A DNA stretch of 64,000 bases from Archangium violaceum Cb vi76 (GCF_000733295.1 NZ_JPMI01000025.1:1-64000); one strand, 5' to 3'; counted from the stretch's first letter, positions 18,321 to 29,416 are shown. Notes: generated by a model not told the origin, from the letters alone. A program made the numbers and translations.

Positions 18321-19073
18321 TCAACCCTTCTTGCGGATGCTCCTCGTTTTTGTCGGCAATTCCTTCTCGGTGGGAGGGAGGCCGGCACGCAGACCCGGAT
18401 GGCCCGCGAGGACGAGCTCGGTCGTCTTCGCGATGTGCTCGGTCAAGAGCGCGCAGGCGCGCTCCGCATCGCGGTCCAGGGTGGCTCGCACGAGGGCGGT
18501 GTGCTCGCCGCCGACGTCCCGCCCGGCCTTGCCATACGCCTGGGCAAGGCGGCGGTAGCGCTCGGTCTGGTCGAACAACATCGCATGAAACTTGAGGAGC
18601 CAGGGCGAGCCGCACGCGCCGAGCAGGGTCGCATGGAAGCGCGCGTGCTCGAGCTCCCAGGCCTCGTCGAGCGTTCCGCTTCCCGAGGCTGGAACCCTCC
18701 GCAGGAGGCGGTGGAGGGCCGCGGTCACCTCGCCCTCCCAGGTGATGTCACCCTGGGCGATCGCCGCGCGCAGCGCGAGGGTTTCAATCTGTTGGCGCGT
18801 CCGTGTCAGGTCCAACAGGTCGGCGCGTGAGATGGGCGCCACCCGGAAGCCGCGCTGGTCCTCGATGGTGACGAGCCCCTCGGACGCGAGGCGGCAGCAG
18901 GCCTCGCGCAACGGCGTCCGCCCGACGCCATAGCGAGGCGCCAGATGTTCGAGCCTCAGCTTCTCGCCTGGCGGCAACACCCCATGAAGGATGTCGCCGC
19001 GAAGCCGGTCCACGACCGCCGACGCGAGCGTGGGTTCGGACACCGGGCCTGGGGCGCGGGATGAAGCAGTCAT
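18321..19073 (-). CDS. GntR-family (FCD/FadR subfamily) transcriptional regulator
   Basis: A 250-residue regulator. ATG 19073 is preferred over upstream TTG/ATG codons because GAGGAGG lies just 3 bases before it. The winged helix is at ~25-75 (LRGDILHGVLPPGEKLR, then YGVGRTPLREAC), followed by an all-helical FCD domain (LDLTRTRQQIETLALRAAI onward) with candidate metal/carboxylate-binding His residues. FCD regulators usually sense organic acids made by the pathway they control. It is divergent from the FAH-family gene across 147 bp, so it probably represses that operon and its own. Confidence 0.85.
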   Translation of the reverse strand: MTASSRAPGPVSEPTLASAVVDRLRGDILHGVLPPGEKLRLEHLAPRYGVGRTPLREACCRLASEGLVTIEDQRGFRVAPISRADLLDLTRTRQQIETLALRAAIAQGDITWEGEVTAALHRLLRRVPASGSGTLDEAWELEHARFHATLLGACGSPWLLKFHAMLFDQTERYRRLAQAYGKAGRDVGGEHTALVRATLDRDAERACALLTEHIAKTTELVLAGHPGLRAGLPPTEKELPTKTRSIRKKG

Positions 19074-19155
19074 CGACCTCCTCACGGGAACATCGGCCGT
19101 ATACGACATGGCCAGGAATTGACACAAGGCGTCGAAATGAATGCAAAGTGAATTT

Positions 19156-19163
19156 TGTCGACA
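19156..19163. promoter_or_regulatory. palindrome TGTCGACA, candidate GntR operator
   Basis: TGTCGACA is a perfect 8-bp palindrome in an AT-richer part of the divergent GntR/FAH-gene spacer. FCD-type GntR proteins commonly bind short palindromes of this size. Its position would affect both promoters. Assignment is by location only. Confidence 0.35.
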
Positions 19164-19220
19164 TTCCGTTGATGTGACCCGCCACCCCCGCTAGGTTGAG
19201 CGCGCAGGGAGGGCAGCACC

Positions 19221-20090
19221 ATGCGGATTGCTTCGATTCTCGTGAAGGACGGACCGGCGCTCGGTGTGCGTACACCCGGGGGGATGGTCAACCTGACGTC
19301 CCTGGATCCGTCGCTCGGGAACTCGCTGCGTGCCCTGCTCGAACGCGGCCCTGGCGCGCTGAAGTCCCTGGTTGGCCGCGCGGCGGAGGCGGCCGAGCGG
19401 TACCGGCTCGCTCCCTCGGAATTCCGCTACCTGCCCCTCGTGCCGGAGCCGAGCAAGTTTCTCTGCCTCGGACTGAACTACGTCGCCCATGCGTCGGAGG
19501 CGACCTACGAGACACCTCGCTACCCCGTGGTGTTCACCCGCGTGCCATCGAGTCTGCTCGCGCATGGCGAGCCCCTGGTGGTGCCCACCTGCTCGAATCA
19601 ACTCGACTACGAGGCCGAGCTCGCCGTGGTGGTGGGACGTCCGGGGCGCAACATCCCGCGCGAACGGGCTCTGGAGTGGGTCGCGGGGTACACGCTCTTC
19701 AACGACGGTTCGATTCGCGACTACCAGAAGCGCACCCACCAATGGACGATCGGGAAGAACTTCGACGGGACGGGCGCCCTGGGCCCCGAGCTCGTGACGC
19801 CTGATGAGCTGCCGGAGGGGGCCAAGGGGCTGCGCATCCAGATGCGCGTCGGGGATGAGCTCGTGCAGGACGCGAACACGTCGGACATGATTTTCGACGT
19901 CACCACCGTCCTCGCCGAGCTCTCCGAGGCCATGACGCTCCAGCCGGGTGATGTGATCGCCATGGGCACTCCGAGCGGTGTGGGCGCCGCGCGAACGCCG
20001 CCGCGATTCCTCCGCGCCGGCGACGTGTGCGAGGTCTCGATCGAGCGCATCGGTGTGCTGCGCAACCCCGTCGTCGACACAACTCGATGA
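19221..20090 (+). CDS. fumarylacetoacetate hydrolase (FAH) family protein
   Basis: A 289-residue protein with a ~60-residue N-terminal domain and the FAH beta-roll core from ~75: KFLCLGLNYVAHASE, DYEAELAVVVG (metal-binding acidic residues), YTLFNDGSIRD, and C-terminal PGDVIAMGTPSGVG. The family includes C-C hydrolases, 2-hydroxypenta-2,4-dienoate hydratases and oxaloacetate decarboxylases that use Mg2+ or Mn2+. A good ribosome site (GGAGGG) precedes the ATG. It is first gene of a three-gene run with a VOC enzyme and a deacetylase-like protein; I infer a role in aromatic or keto-acid catabolism. Confidence 0.85.
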   Translation: MRIASILVKDGPALGVRTPGGMVNLTSLDPSLGNSLRALLERGPGALKSLVGRAAEAAERYRLAPSEFRYLPLVPEPSKFLCLGLNYVAHASEATYETPRYPVVFTRVPSSLLAHGEPLVVPTCSNQLDYEAELAVVVGRPGRNIPRERALEWVAGYTLFNDGSIRDYQKRTHQWTIGKNFDGTGALGPELVTPDELPEGAKGLRIQMRVGDELVQDANTSDMIFDVTTVLAELSEAMTLQPGDVIAMGTPSGVGAARTPPRFLRAGDVCEVSIERIGVLRNPVVDTTR

Positions 20091-20109
20091 ACCCCACCAA
20101 GGAGGACGA

Positions 20110-20652
20110 ATGACCACGTCAGCGAAACTGCCGAGCCGGCTTCACCACACGGCCTACGTGACGAAGGATCTCGAGGCGACGCGGAAGTTCTACGAGGAGC
20201 TGATCGGCCTGCCGCTCGTCGCGACCTGGTGTGAATCGGACGAGCTGTTTGGCGCCGTCCGCACCTATTGCCACACGTTCTTCGAGCTCGGCGACGGGAG
20301 CGCGCTCGCGTTCTTCCAGTTCGAGAAACCGGAGGATCAAAAGCTCTTCGGACCGGAGATGCCTCCCTCCCCGTTCCACCACATCGCGCTGAATGTCGAT
20401 CCCGAGACCCAGCGTGGCATCGAGCAACGCCTGCGGGCCGCCGGCTACACCGAGCCCGGGTTGTACGTGCTCGAGCATGGCTACTGCCGATCGCTCTACG
20501 TCGAGGATCCGAACGGGATGATCGTCGAGTTCACGCATGACAGCCCGGAGGCCGTGAAGCCCGAGCTGGTGCAGGCCCGCCGCGCCAAAGCACACCGCGA
20601 GCTGGCGCGTTGGCTCGCGGGCGACCGCACCTCCAACAACATGTTCCGATGA
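20110..20652 (+). CDS. VOC-superfamily (glyoxalase/extradiol dioxygenase-like) enzyme
   Basis: A 180-residue VOC protein. Start ATG 20110 is fixed by AAGGAGG 5 bases upstream. Two beta-alpha-beta-beta-beta halves are visible, with candidate metal ligands His in RLHHTAYVTKDL, His in PFHHIALNVD and Glu in GMIVEFTHD, the H/H/E set expected of a metal-dependent VOC enzyme. The sequence alone cannot decide between dioxygenase, lyase and isomerase. It follows the FAH gene by 19 bp, and its stop overlaps the next start (ATGA). Confidence 0.8.
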   Translation: MTTSAKLPSRLHHTAYVTKDLEATRKFYEELIGLPLVATWCESDELFGAVRTYCHTFFELGDGSALAFFQFEKPEDQKLFGPEMPPSPFHHIALNVDPETQRGIEQRLRAAGYTEPGLYVLEHGYCRSLYVEDPNGMIVEFTHDSPEAVKPELVQARRAKAHRELARWLAGDRTSNNMFR

Positions 20653-21296
20653 GACTGCTCACGCTCTCGTTCGACAACGGGCCTGACCCCCACGTGACGC
20701 CGAGGGTGCTCGACATCCTGGCGTCGCATGCGGTCACCGCGCATTTCTTCGTGCTGGGGAAGAACCTCGTCGCGGATGAAGGGCGGCGTCTCGTCGAACG
20801 TGCGCGCGACGAGGGACACCTCGTCGGAAACCACTCCTTCACGCACGCCGTACCGCTCGGAGAGGATGTACGCCCGGAGGCGGTGGAGGCGGAGATCGCC
20901 GCCACGGATGCACTCCTCTCCCCGCTGGTGCCTCCACCGAAGAGGTTCCGCCCCTTCGGCGGCGGAGGCAAGCTGGGCCCGCACCTCCTGAATCAGGGCG
21001 CGGTCGACCATCTGCTCACCCACCGGTACTCATGCGTTCTCTGGAATAGCGTTCCAGGCGATTGGCTGGATCCCAAGGGATGGCCAGAGCGGGCGCTCGA
21101 GGATTGCACCACCCGCCCTCATACGCTGATGGTCCTGCATGACATTCCGGATGCCTGCCTCGAGGGACTCGATGGATTCCTCCGCGAGGCGAAAGCCCTG
21201 GGCCTGCACTTCACCACGGAATGTCCGCGGGACTGTGTGCCCATTGACGAGGGACGCCTCGTCGGCGACCTCACGGGCCTCGTGGCGCCGGCGTGA
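20649..21296 (+). CDS. NodB-homology (polysaccharide deacetylase-like) protein
   Basis: A 215-residue protein of CE4/NodB type, overlapping the VOC gene by 4 bp. Motif 1 reads SFDNGP instead of the usual TFDDGP: the catalytic-base Asp is kept but the metal-ligand Asp is Asn. Motif 2 HSFTH is intact, and FRPFGGGGK resembles motif 3. No signal peptide is present, so it is probably cytoplasmic and may act on a small amide rather than cell-wall polysaccharide; related proteins occur in amide and pyrimidine catabolism. Its end overlaps the convergent TetR gene by 26 bp. Confidence 0.75.
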   Translation: MRLLTLSFDNGPDPHVTPRVLDILASHAVTAHFFVLGKNLVADEGRRLVERARDEGHLVGNHSFTHAVPLGEDVRPEAVEAEIAATDALLSPLVPPPKRFRPFGGGGKLGPHLLNQGAVDHLLTHRYSCVLWNSVPGDWLDPKGWPERALEDCTTRPHTLMVLHDIPDACLEGLDGFLREAKALGLHFTTECPRDCVPIDEGRLVGDLTGLVAPA

Positions 21297-21897
21297 GCTG
21301 AGCCTCGAGGGTACGCGCCCAGTGGGCGAGCACCTTGCGGCGCCGCGCGGTGTCGTCGTTGAGCAGGTTCGCGAGCGCCAGGCCACGGAGGAGGTCCAGT
21401 GTCGCGCGCACGGCGTCACGGACCTCACGTTCGCGCTCCTCGAGGCCGAGCAGCTCGACGGTGAGCCGGTGCACCTCCCGGCCCACGTGCGTTTCGAGCG
21501 GCAGAAGAAGTGCCTTCAGCTCCGCGTCGGCCACGGCCGCCACCCATAGATGCGTCGCGGCCGTGAAGAGCGGACCCGCGTAGATGTCATAGAGCAGATT
21601 CAGCAGTGGCTCGACGCGCCGCCGGCTCTGCGGCAGGCTCTTCGCGCGCTGCGCGAGCTCCTCGACCTGCTGGTGGGAGACATGCTCGACCGCGGCCGTG
21701 ACGAGCGCCGTCCGCGTCGGGAAGTGGTGTTGGCAGGCACCCCGAGACACCCCCGCCCGCTCGGCGATGGCGCCGGTCGTCGCCCCTGCCCAGCCCTGCT
21801 CCGCGAGCACCTCGATGGCGGCCGTCATCAGCTTCTGCCGCGTCACACGGCTGCGTTCCTGCTCCTGCCTCGTCGCTCCGCTCGCCGGACCGCTCAT
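21271..21897 (-). CDS. TetR-family regulator of the terpene-degradation operon
   Basis: A 208-residue TetR regulator taken from ATG 21897 (MSGPASGATRQEQ), since the longer frame runs into the divergent promoter; ATG 21918 is an alternative. The DNA-binding domain is ~20-65 (GATTGAIAERAGVSRGACQHHF), followed by a helical effector domain. It is divergent from the AtuA-like gene with ~97 bp between them, mirroring AtuR and the atu operon in Pseudomonas. I infer repression relieved by a terpenoid or its acyl-CoA. Confidence 0.85.
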   Translation of the reverse strand: MSGPASGATRQEQERSRVTRQKLMTAAIEVLAEQGWAGATTGAIAERAGVSRGACQHHFPTRTALVTAAVEHVSHQQVEELAQRAKSLPQSRRRVEPLLNLLYDIYAGPLFTAATHLWVAAVADAELKALLLPLETHVGREVHRLTVELLGLEEREREVRDAVRATLDLLRGLALANLLNDDTARRRKVLAHWARTLEAQLTPAPRGP

Positions 21898-21920
21898 GCC
21901 CCTACCCTCTTTCAACATCT

Positions 21921-21950
21921 GGAAAAAATCAATCACGCTTGCTTTTTTCC
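21921..21950. promoter_or_regulatory. inverted repeat GGAAAAAA-N14-TTTTTTCC, candidate TetR operator
   Basis: Two perfect 8-nt arms (21921-21928 and 21943-21950) flank a 14-nt spacer between the divergent TetR and AtuA-like genes. The A/T tracts stand out strongly in this GC-rich sequence. Symmetry and position suit an operator overlapping both promoters. Confidence 0.45.
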
Positions 21951-21994
21951 GGGCGAGGGGGACAGACTCACCCCTCACCGTCACGGGAGGGTCG

Positions 21995-23689
21995 ATGGAC
22001 GCGCGATCGCTGCGAATCGGCAATGCATCCGGCTTCTATGGCGACCGCTTCTCCGCGTTCCGCGAGATGCTGGAAGGCGGTCCTCTCGACGTCCTCACGG
22101 GCGACTACCTGGCCGAGCTGACGCTCCTCATCCTGGGCCGCGACCGGCTCAAGAACCCGGCGAGCGGATACGCCAAGACCTTCCTGCGCCAGCTCGAGGA
22201 GACGCTCGGCCTCGCCATGGAGAAGAAGGTCCGCATCGTCGCGAACGCGGGTGGCCTCAACCCGGCGGGGCTCGCGAACGACCTGCGCGCGCTCGCCACG
22301 AAGCTCGGTCTGTCCGTCCGCATCGCGCACGTCGAGGGTGACGACCTCGTCGGACGAGCGGACGAGCTCGGCTTCGGTCAGCCCCTCACGGCGAACGCGT
22401 ACCTCGGCGGCTGGGGCATCGCGGCGTGTCTCGACGCGGGCGCGGACATCGTCGTCACGGGGCGGGTGACCGATGCCGCGCTCGTCGTCGGCCCCGCCGC
22501 CTCCCACTTCGGCTGGAAGCGCCACGACTGGGACCGCCTCGCTGGCGCCATGGTCGCCGGCCACGTCCTCGAGTGCGGCGCCCAGGCGACCGGTGGCAAC
22601 TTCGCGTTCTTCGGAGAGCTCGACATGCGCCGGCCCGGATTCCCGCTCGCGGAGATCTTCGCCGACGGCTCGAGCATCATCACGAAACACCCGGGCACCG
22701 GCGGCGCCGTCACCGTCGATACCGTGAAGGCCCAGCTCGTCTACGAGATCGCCAGCCCCCGCTATGCCGGCCCCGACGCCACCGCGCGCTTCGACACCAT
22801 CACGATCGAGGCCGCTGGCACCGACCGGGTGCGCCTGTCGGGCGTACGCGGTGAACCGCCGCCTCCGGATGTGAAGGTGTGCCTGAACCGGCTCGGCGGG
22901 TTCCGCAACGAGGCCAACTTCGTGCTCGTCGGCCTCGACATCGAGGAGAAGGCCGCGCTCGTGCGGGCGCAGTTCGACGCGGCGCTCGACCCGCGGCCGG
23001 CCGAGCTCGTCTACACCCTCGCGCGCACCGACCACGCCGACGCAGCGAGCGAGGAGCAGGCCTCGGCGACACTGCGCGTCAGCGCGAAGGATGCCGATTC
23101 GAAGGTCGTCGGACGCCACTTCAGCAGCGCCGCGGTGGAGCTCGCGCTGGCCAGCTACCCTGGCTTCTTCATGACCGCGATTCCCGGCGACGCCTCGCCC
23201 TTCGGTGTCTACACGCCGGCCTGGGTCGATGCGCGGAAGGTGCCGCACGTCTCCGTGCTTCCGGATGGAACACGCATCGACGTGGCGCCCCCGGAGGAGA
23301 CGCTCGGGCTCGAAGCGGTTGCGGAGCCGGCACCGCCAGCACCCCTGCCGCCGGGACCCACCCGGCGCGTGCCGCTCGGCCGGGTGGCCCTGGCCCGCAG
23401 TGGAGACAAGGGCGGGGACGCGAACATCGGCGTCTGGGTCCGCACCGAGGAGGCGTGGCGCTGGCTCGTGCACACCCTCACGGAGGAGAAGCTGCGCGCG
23501 CTGCTGCCAGAGACGCGCGCGCTTCGGATCCACCGGCACGTGCTTCCGAACCTGCGCGCCTTGAATTTCGTCGTCGAGGGCCTCCTCGGAGAGGGCGTCT
23601 CGTCGTCCACCCGCTTCGACCCACAGGCCAAGGCGCTCGGCGAGTGGCTGCGCGCACGCCACGTCGAGGTACCGGAACAGCTTCTCTGA
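21995..23689 (+). CDS. atuA: acyclic terpene utilization AtuA-family protein (DUF1446)
   Basis: A 564-residue protein from ATG 21995, preceded by GGGAGGG. It begins with the AtuA/DUF1446 signature (RIGNASGFYGDRFSAFREM, LTGDYLAELTLLIL, ANAGGLNPAGLA), which covers ~1-450. The C-terminal ~100 residues match the small AtuA-associated domain (ARSGDKGGDANIGVWV). AtuA is essential for growth on citronellol and geraniol in Pseudomonas, but its reaction is not firmly established. It is first gene of a five-gene operon running to 29416. Family assignment is strong; the substrate here is inferred. Confidence 0.88.
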   Translation: MDARSLRIGNASGFYGDRFSAFREMLEGGPLDVLTGDYLAELTLLILGRDRLKNPASGYAKTFLRQLEETLGLAMEKKVRIVANAGGLNPAGLANDLRALATKLGLSVRIAHVEGDDLVGRADELGFGQPLTANAYLGGWGIAACLDAGADIVVTGRVTDAALVVGPAASHFGWKRHDWDRLAGAMVAGHVLECGAQATGGNFAFFGELDMRRPGFPLAEIFADGSSIITKHPGTGGAVTVDTVKAQLVYEIASPRYAGPDATARFDTITIEAAGTDRVRLSGVRGEPPPPDVKVCLNRLGGFRNEANFVLVGLDIEEKAALVRAQFDAALDPRPAELVYTLARTDHADAASEEQASATLRVSAKDADSKVVGRHFSSAAVELALASYPGFFMTAIPGDASPFGVYTPAWVDARKVPHVSVLPDGTRIDVAPPEETLGLEAVAEPAPPAPLPPGPTRRVPLGRVALARSGDKGGDANIGVWVRTEEAWRWLVHTLTEEKLRALLPETRALRIHRHVLPNLRALNFVVEGLLGEGVSSSTRFDPQAKALGEWLRARHVEVPEQLL

Positions 23690-23724
23690 CCCTTCGCAGG
23701 CTCCCAAGCCCACCGAGAAAGCCC

Positions 23725-24891
23725 ATGCAGCAGACCCAGGAACACCGCGCCATCCGCCAGACCGTCCGCAAGTTCGTCGAACAGGAACTGAACCCGCACA
23801 TCGACGCCTGGGAGGCCGCGGAGATCTTCCCCGCGCGAGAGGTGTTCCGGAAGCTCGGTGAGCTCGGGTTGCTCGGCATCACCAAGCCGGCGGAGTTCGG
23901 CGGGCTCGGGCTCGACGCGTCGTTCTCGGTCGCCTTCGCCGAGGAGCTCGGCCACTGCACCTGCGGCGCGCTGCCCATGGCGATCGGTGTCGTCACCGAC
24001 ATGGCGACGCCCGCCCTCGCCCGCTTCGGCAGCGACGCGCTGCGGCGGGAGTTCCTCGCGCCGACGCTCACTGGCGAGCGCGTCTGCTCCATCGCGGTGA
24101 GCGAGCCTGGTGCCGGCTCCGACGTCGCGGGGGTGACGACCACCGCGCGCCGCGACGGCGACGACTACGTCATCGACGGCAGCAAGATGTGGATCACCAA
24201 CGGCATGCAGGCGGATTGGATCTGCCTGCTCGCCAACACGGGCGACGGGCCGGCACACGCGAACAAGTCGCTCATCGTCGTGCCGATGGACCGCCCCGGC
24301 ATCACCCGGTCGAAGATCCGCAAGCTCGGCATGTGGGCGTCCGACACGGCGCAGCTCTTCTTCGACGGCGTGCGCGTGCCGGTGCGCTTCCGCATCGGCG
24401 AGGAGGGGCGCGGCTTCGCCATGCAGATGCAGCAGTTCCAGGAGGAGCGGCTCTTCGTGGCGGCGAGCACGCTCGTCACCTTCGACCGGCTCATCGCGCA
24501 GACGGCGGAGTACACGCGGCAGCGCAAGGCGTTCGGGCAGCCGATTCTCGACAACCAGACCGTGCACTTCAGGCTCGCCGAGCTGCAAACAGAGGTCGAG
24601 GCGCTCCGGGCGCTCATCTACCGCACCGTCGAGCTGTACGTGGAGAACAAGGACGACGCCGAGGTCGTGAAGCTCGCCTCGATGTGCAAGCTCAAGTCGG
24701 GCCGCCTCGCCCGCGAGCTCGCCGACGGGTGTCTCCAGTACTGGGGCGGCATGGGCTTCACCTGGGACAACCCCGTCGCACGCGCCTACCGCGACCTGCG
24801 CCTCGGCTCCATCGGCGGCGGAGCCGATGAGGTGATGCTCGGAATCATCAGCAAGGCAATGGGCACCCTGCCCCGCAAGTCGCGCGGCTGA
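23725..24891 (+). CDS. acyl-CoA dehydrogenase (AtuD-like)
   Basis: A 388-residue FAD-dependent acyl-CoA dehydrogenase, full length for the family. It shows the signature VCSIAVSEPGAGSDVAGV, WITNGMQADW, the helical domain with RKAFGQPI, and QYWGGMGFTWDNPVARAYRD near the end. By position it would oxidise citronellyl-CoA or a related branched acyl-CoA to the 2,3-enoyl-CoA used by the carboxylase encoded downstream. Cytoplasmic, passing electrons to ETF. It starts 35 bp after the atuA-like gene. Confidence 0.88.
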   Translation: MQQTQEHRAIRQTVRKFVEQELNPHIDAWEAAEIFPAREVFRKLGELGLLGITKPAEFGGLGLDASFSVAFAEELGHCTCGALPMAIGVVTDMATPALARFGSDALRREFLAPTLTGERVCSIAVSEPGAGSDVAGVTTTARRDGDDYVIDGSKMWITNGMQADWICLLANTGDGPAHANKSLIVVPMDRPGITRSKIRKLGMWASDTAQLFFDGVRVPVRFRIGEEGRGFAMQMQQFQEERLFVAASTLVTFDRLIAQTAEYTRQRKAFGQPILDNQTVHFRLAELQTEVEALRALIYRTVELYVENKDDAEVVKLASMCKLKSGRLARELADGCLQYWGGMGFTWDNPVARAYRDLRLGSIGGGADEVMLGIISKAMGTLPRKSRG

Positions 24892-24905
24892 GGCGGAGAC
24901 ACACC

Positions 24906-25784
24906 ATGGGATACCGTTCAGTCTTCGCTCCTGGAACCTTCGCGAACCGCACCATCATCGTTACCGGCGCGGGCAGCGGCATCGGCCGGTGCACCGCCCA
25001 CGAGCTCGCGTCGCTCGGCGCACACGTCGTCCTCATCGGCCGCAAGCCGGAGAAGCTCGCGCGCGTCGCCGGAGAACTCGCCGCCGAGGGACACACGTCC
25101 ACGCAGCACGCCGTGGACATCCGCGACGAGGAAGCGGTGCGCACCATGGTCGCCACCGTCGTCCAGGCGCGTGGCCGCATCGACGGACTCGTGAACAACG
25201 CCGGAGGGCAGTTCCCCTCGCCGCTCACGCAGATCTCCAAGAAGGGCTTCGAGGCGGTCGTCGCGACGAACCTCACCGGCGGATTCCTCGTCGCACGCGA
25301 GGTGTTCGCACAGTCCATGAGCGAGCACGGCGGCGCCATCGTGAACATGCTCGCGGACGCCTGGAATGGCATGCCGGGCATGGGGCACTCGGGCGCGGCG
25401 CGTGCCGGCATGTTCAACCTGACGCAGACGGCCGCCGTCGAGTGGGCCTCCGCCGGGGTTCGCGTGAACGCCGTCGCGCCCGGCTGGGTCGCCTCGAGCG
25501 GCCTCGACACCTACGAGGATCCGGCCATCCGCGCGCTCATTCCCCAGCTGCGCCGGCAGGTGCCCCTGCACCGGCTCGCCACCGAGGCCGAGGTGAGCGG
25601 AGCCATCGTGTTCCTCCTCTCCGACGTGGCGGCGTTCATCACCGGCGAGGTCATCCGCATCGACGGGGGCGCGTCCTGCAACACGAAGACCCTCCCGCTG
25701 CCAGCGCACTCGCGCTCGAAGCCATACGACGGGTTCCATCTCGCCGCGCCGCCGAAGATCCTCGACGGCCCGAAGGAGAAGTGA
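24906..25784 (+). CDS. short-chain dehydrogenase/reductase (AtuB/AtuG-like)
   Basis: A 292-residue SDR. The cofactor loop is TGAGSGIG, NNAGG follows strand 4, and the C-terminus has the usual GEVIRIDGGAS plus ~30 extra residues. The canonical catalytic Ser-Tyr-x3-Lys is altered: after IVNMLADAWNGMPGMG comes HSGAARAGMF, where Tyr is His and Lys is Arg, as in the 2,4-dienoyl-CoA reductase-like branch of SDRs. In the Atu pathway SDRs oxidise terpenoid alcohols or hydroxyacyl-CoAs; the active-site change suggests an enoyl/dienoyl-CoA reaction instead. It starts 14 bp after the dehydrogenase gene. Confidence 0.8.
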   Translation: MGYRSVFAPGTFANRTIIVTGAGSGIGRCTAHELASLGAHVVLIGRKPEKLARVAGELAAEGHTSTQHAVDIRDEEAVRTMVATVVQARGRIDGLVNNAGGQFPSPLTQISKKGFEAVVATNLTGGFLVAREVFAQSMSEHGGAIVNMLADAWNGMPGMGHSGAARAGMFNLTQTAAVEWASAGVRVNAVAPGWVASSGLDTYEDPAIRALIPQLRRQVPLHRLATEAEVSGAIVFLLSDVAAFITGEVIRIDGGASCNTKTLPLPAHSRSKPYDGFHLAAPPKILDGPKEK

Positions 25785-25785
25785 C

Positions 25786-27402
25786 GTGCCGACGCTCGCC
25801 TCCCGCATCGAACCGGCCTCCCCCGCCTTCGTCACGAACCGGAAGGAGATGCTCGCCCGTGTCGCCGAGCTGCGCGCCATCGAGCAGAAGTCGCGTGACA
25901 CCGAGCAACTGGCCCGCGAGAAGTTCCAGCAGCGCGGGCAGCTCCTGCCGCGCGAACGCCTGGCGCTGCTGCTCGACCGGGGCTCCCCCTTCCTCGAGCT
26001 CTCGACGCTCTGCGGCTACAAGCACCACGACGACACCGATGGCTCGCTCGCCGGCGGCAATACCATCATCGGCATCGGGTTCGTCTCGGGCGTGCGCTGC
26101 CTCGTGAGCGTGAGCAACTCCGCCGTGAAGGGCGGCACCGCGACGCCCTGGGGAACCCAGAAGGTGCTGCGCGCGCAGGAGATCGCGCGTGAGAACCGGC
26201 TGCCCGTCGTGTCGCTCATCGAGAGCGGCGGCGCGAACCTGCTCTATCAGCAGGAGATCTTCATCCCGGGCGGGGAGACCTTCTACAACCAGGCGAAGCT
26301 GTCGGCGGCCGGCATCCCCCAGGTCACCATCGTCCACGGCTCGAGCACGGCCGGCGGCGCGTACATTCCGGGGCTCTCCGACCACGTCATCATGGTCCGA
26401 GGAAAGGCGAAGGTGTTCCTCGCCGGCCCGCCCCTCCTGCGCGCGGCCACGGGCGAGGTCGCCACGGACGAAGAGCTCGGCGGCGCCGAGATGCACGCCA
26501 CCGTTGCCGGCACCGCGGACCATCTCGCCGAGGACGACTCCGATGGGGTCCGCATCGCGCGTGAGATCATCGCGTCGCTCGGGTGGAACGATGCCTTGCC
26601 ACCGCTCGCGCGCTCCGCCTTCGAGCCCCCCCGCTACCCGGCGGAGGAGCTGTGTGGCGTCGTACCCATCGACTACCGGCGGCCCTACGACTGCCGCGAG
26701 GTGATCGCGCGGCTCGTGGATGGCTCGGACTTCACGCCCTTCAAGGACGACTACGACGCGCTCACCGTCTGCGGCTGGGCGCGCCTCGAGGGCCGGGCGA
26801 TTGGCATCATCGGCAACAACGGGCCCATCACGCCGAGGGGCTCGACGAAGGCGGGGCAGTTCATCCAGCTCTGCTGTCAGGCGCGGACGCCCATCGTCTA
26901 CCTGCAGAACACGACCGGCTACATGGTGGGAACCCAGTCGGAGCAGGGCGGCATCGTGAAGCACGGCGCGAAGATGCTGCAGGCGGTGGCCAACGCGACC
27001 GTGCCGCAAGTGACGATCCTGCTCGGGGGTTCCTTTGGCGCGGGCAACTACGGCATGTGCGGCCGCGCGTTCCACCCGCGCTTCATCTTCGCCTGGCCGA
27101 ACGCGCGCACGGCGGTCATGGGCGGCGAGCAGGCGGCGAAGGTGCTCTCCATCGTCATGGCCGAGAAGGCCCGGCGCTCCGGCCAGCCTGTCGACGAGGA
27201 AGCGATGAACGAGTTCGCGCGGCCCCTCATCGAGCAGTTCGACCGCGAGTCGGATGCCTTCCACTGCAGCGCGCGGCTGTTCGACGACGGCGTCATCGAT
27301 CCACGGGACACGCGGCGGGTGCTCGGGTTCATCCTGGCCACGTGCGAGGAGGCCGAGCGCCGCACGGTCTCGCCCAACACCTTCGGCGTCGCCCGGCTGT
27401 AG
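25786..27402 (+). CDS. acyl-CoA carboxylase beta (carboxyltransferase) subunit, geranyl-/methylcrotonyl-CoA type
   Basis: A 538-residue biotin-dependent carboxyltransferase, starting at GTG 25786 one base past the SDR stop. N- and C-terminal crotonase-fold halves are clear: IESGGANLLYQQEIF and HGSSTAGGAYIPG in the first, QNTTGYMVGTQSEQ, LGGSFGAGNYGMCGRAF and the AVMGGEQAAKVL segment in the second. These features are shared by methylcrotonyl-CoA and geranyl-CoA carboxylases rather than acetyl-CoA carboxylase. It works with the alpha subunit encoded next. Geranyl-CoA is favoured by the AtuA neighbour, but MCC cannot be excluded. Confidence 0.88.
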   Translation: MPTLASRIEPASPAFVTNRKEMLARVAELRAIEQKSRDTEQLAREKFQQRGQLLPRERLALLLDRGSPFLELSTLCGYKHHDDTDGSLAGGNTIIGIGFVSGVRCLVSVSNSAVKGGTATPWGTQKVLRAQEIARENRLPVVSLIESGGANLLYQQEIFIPGGETFYNQAKLSAAGIPQVTIVHGSSTAGGAYIPGLSDHVIMVRGKAKVFLAGPPLLRAATGEVATDEELGGAEMHATVAGTADHLAEDDSDGVRIAREIIASLGWNDALPPLARSAFEPPRYPAEELCGVVPIDYRRPYDCREVIARLVDGSDFTPFKDDYDALTVCGWARLEGRAIGIIGNNGPITPRGSTKAGQFIQLCCQARTPIVYLQNTTGYMVGTQSEQGGIVKHGAKMLQAVANATVPQVTILLGGSFGAGNYGMCGRAFHPRFIFAWPNARTAVMGGEQAAKVLSIVMAEKARRSGQPVDEEAMNEFARPLIEQFDRESDAFHCSARLFDDGVIDPRDTRRVLGFILATCEEAERRTVSPNTFGVARL

Positions 27403-27412
27403 CGAGGGAACC

Positions 27413-29416
<2,004 letters not shown>

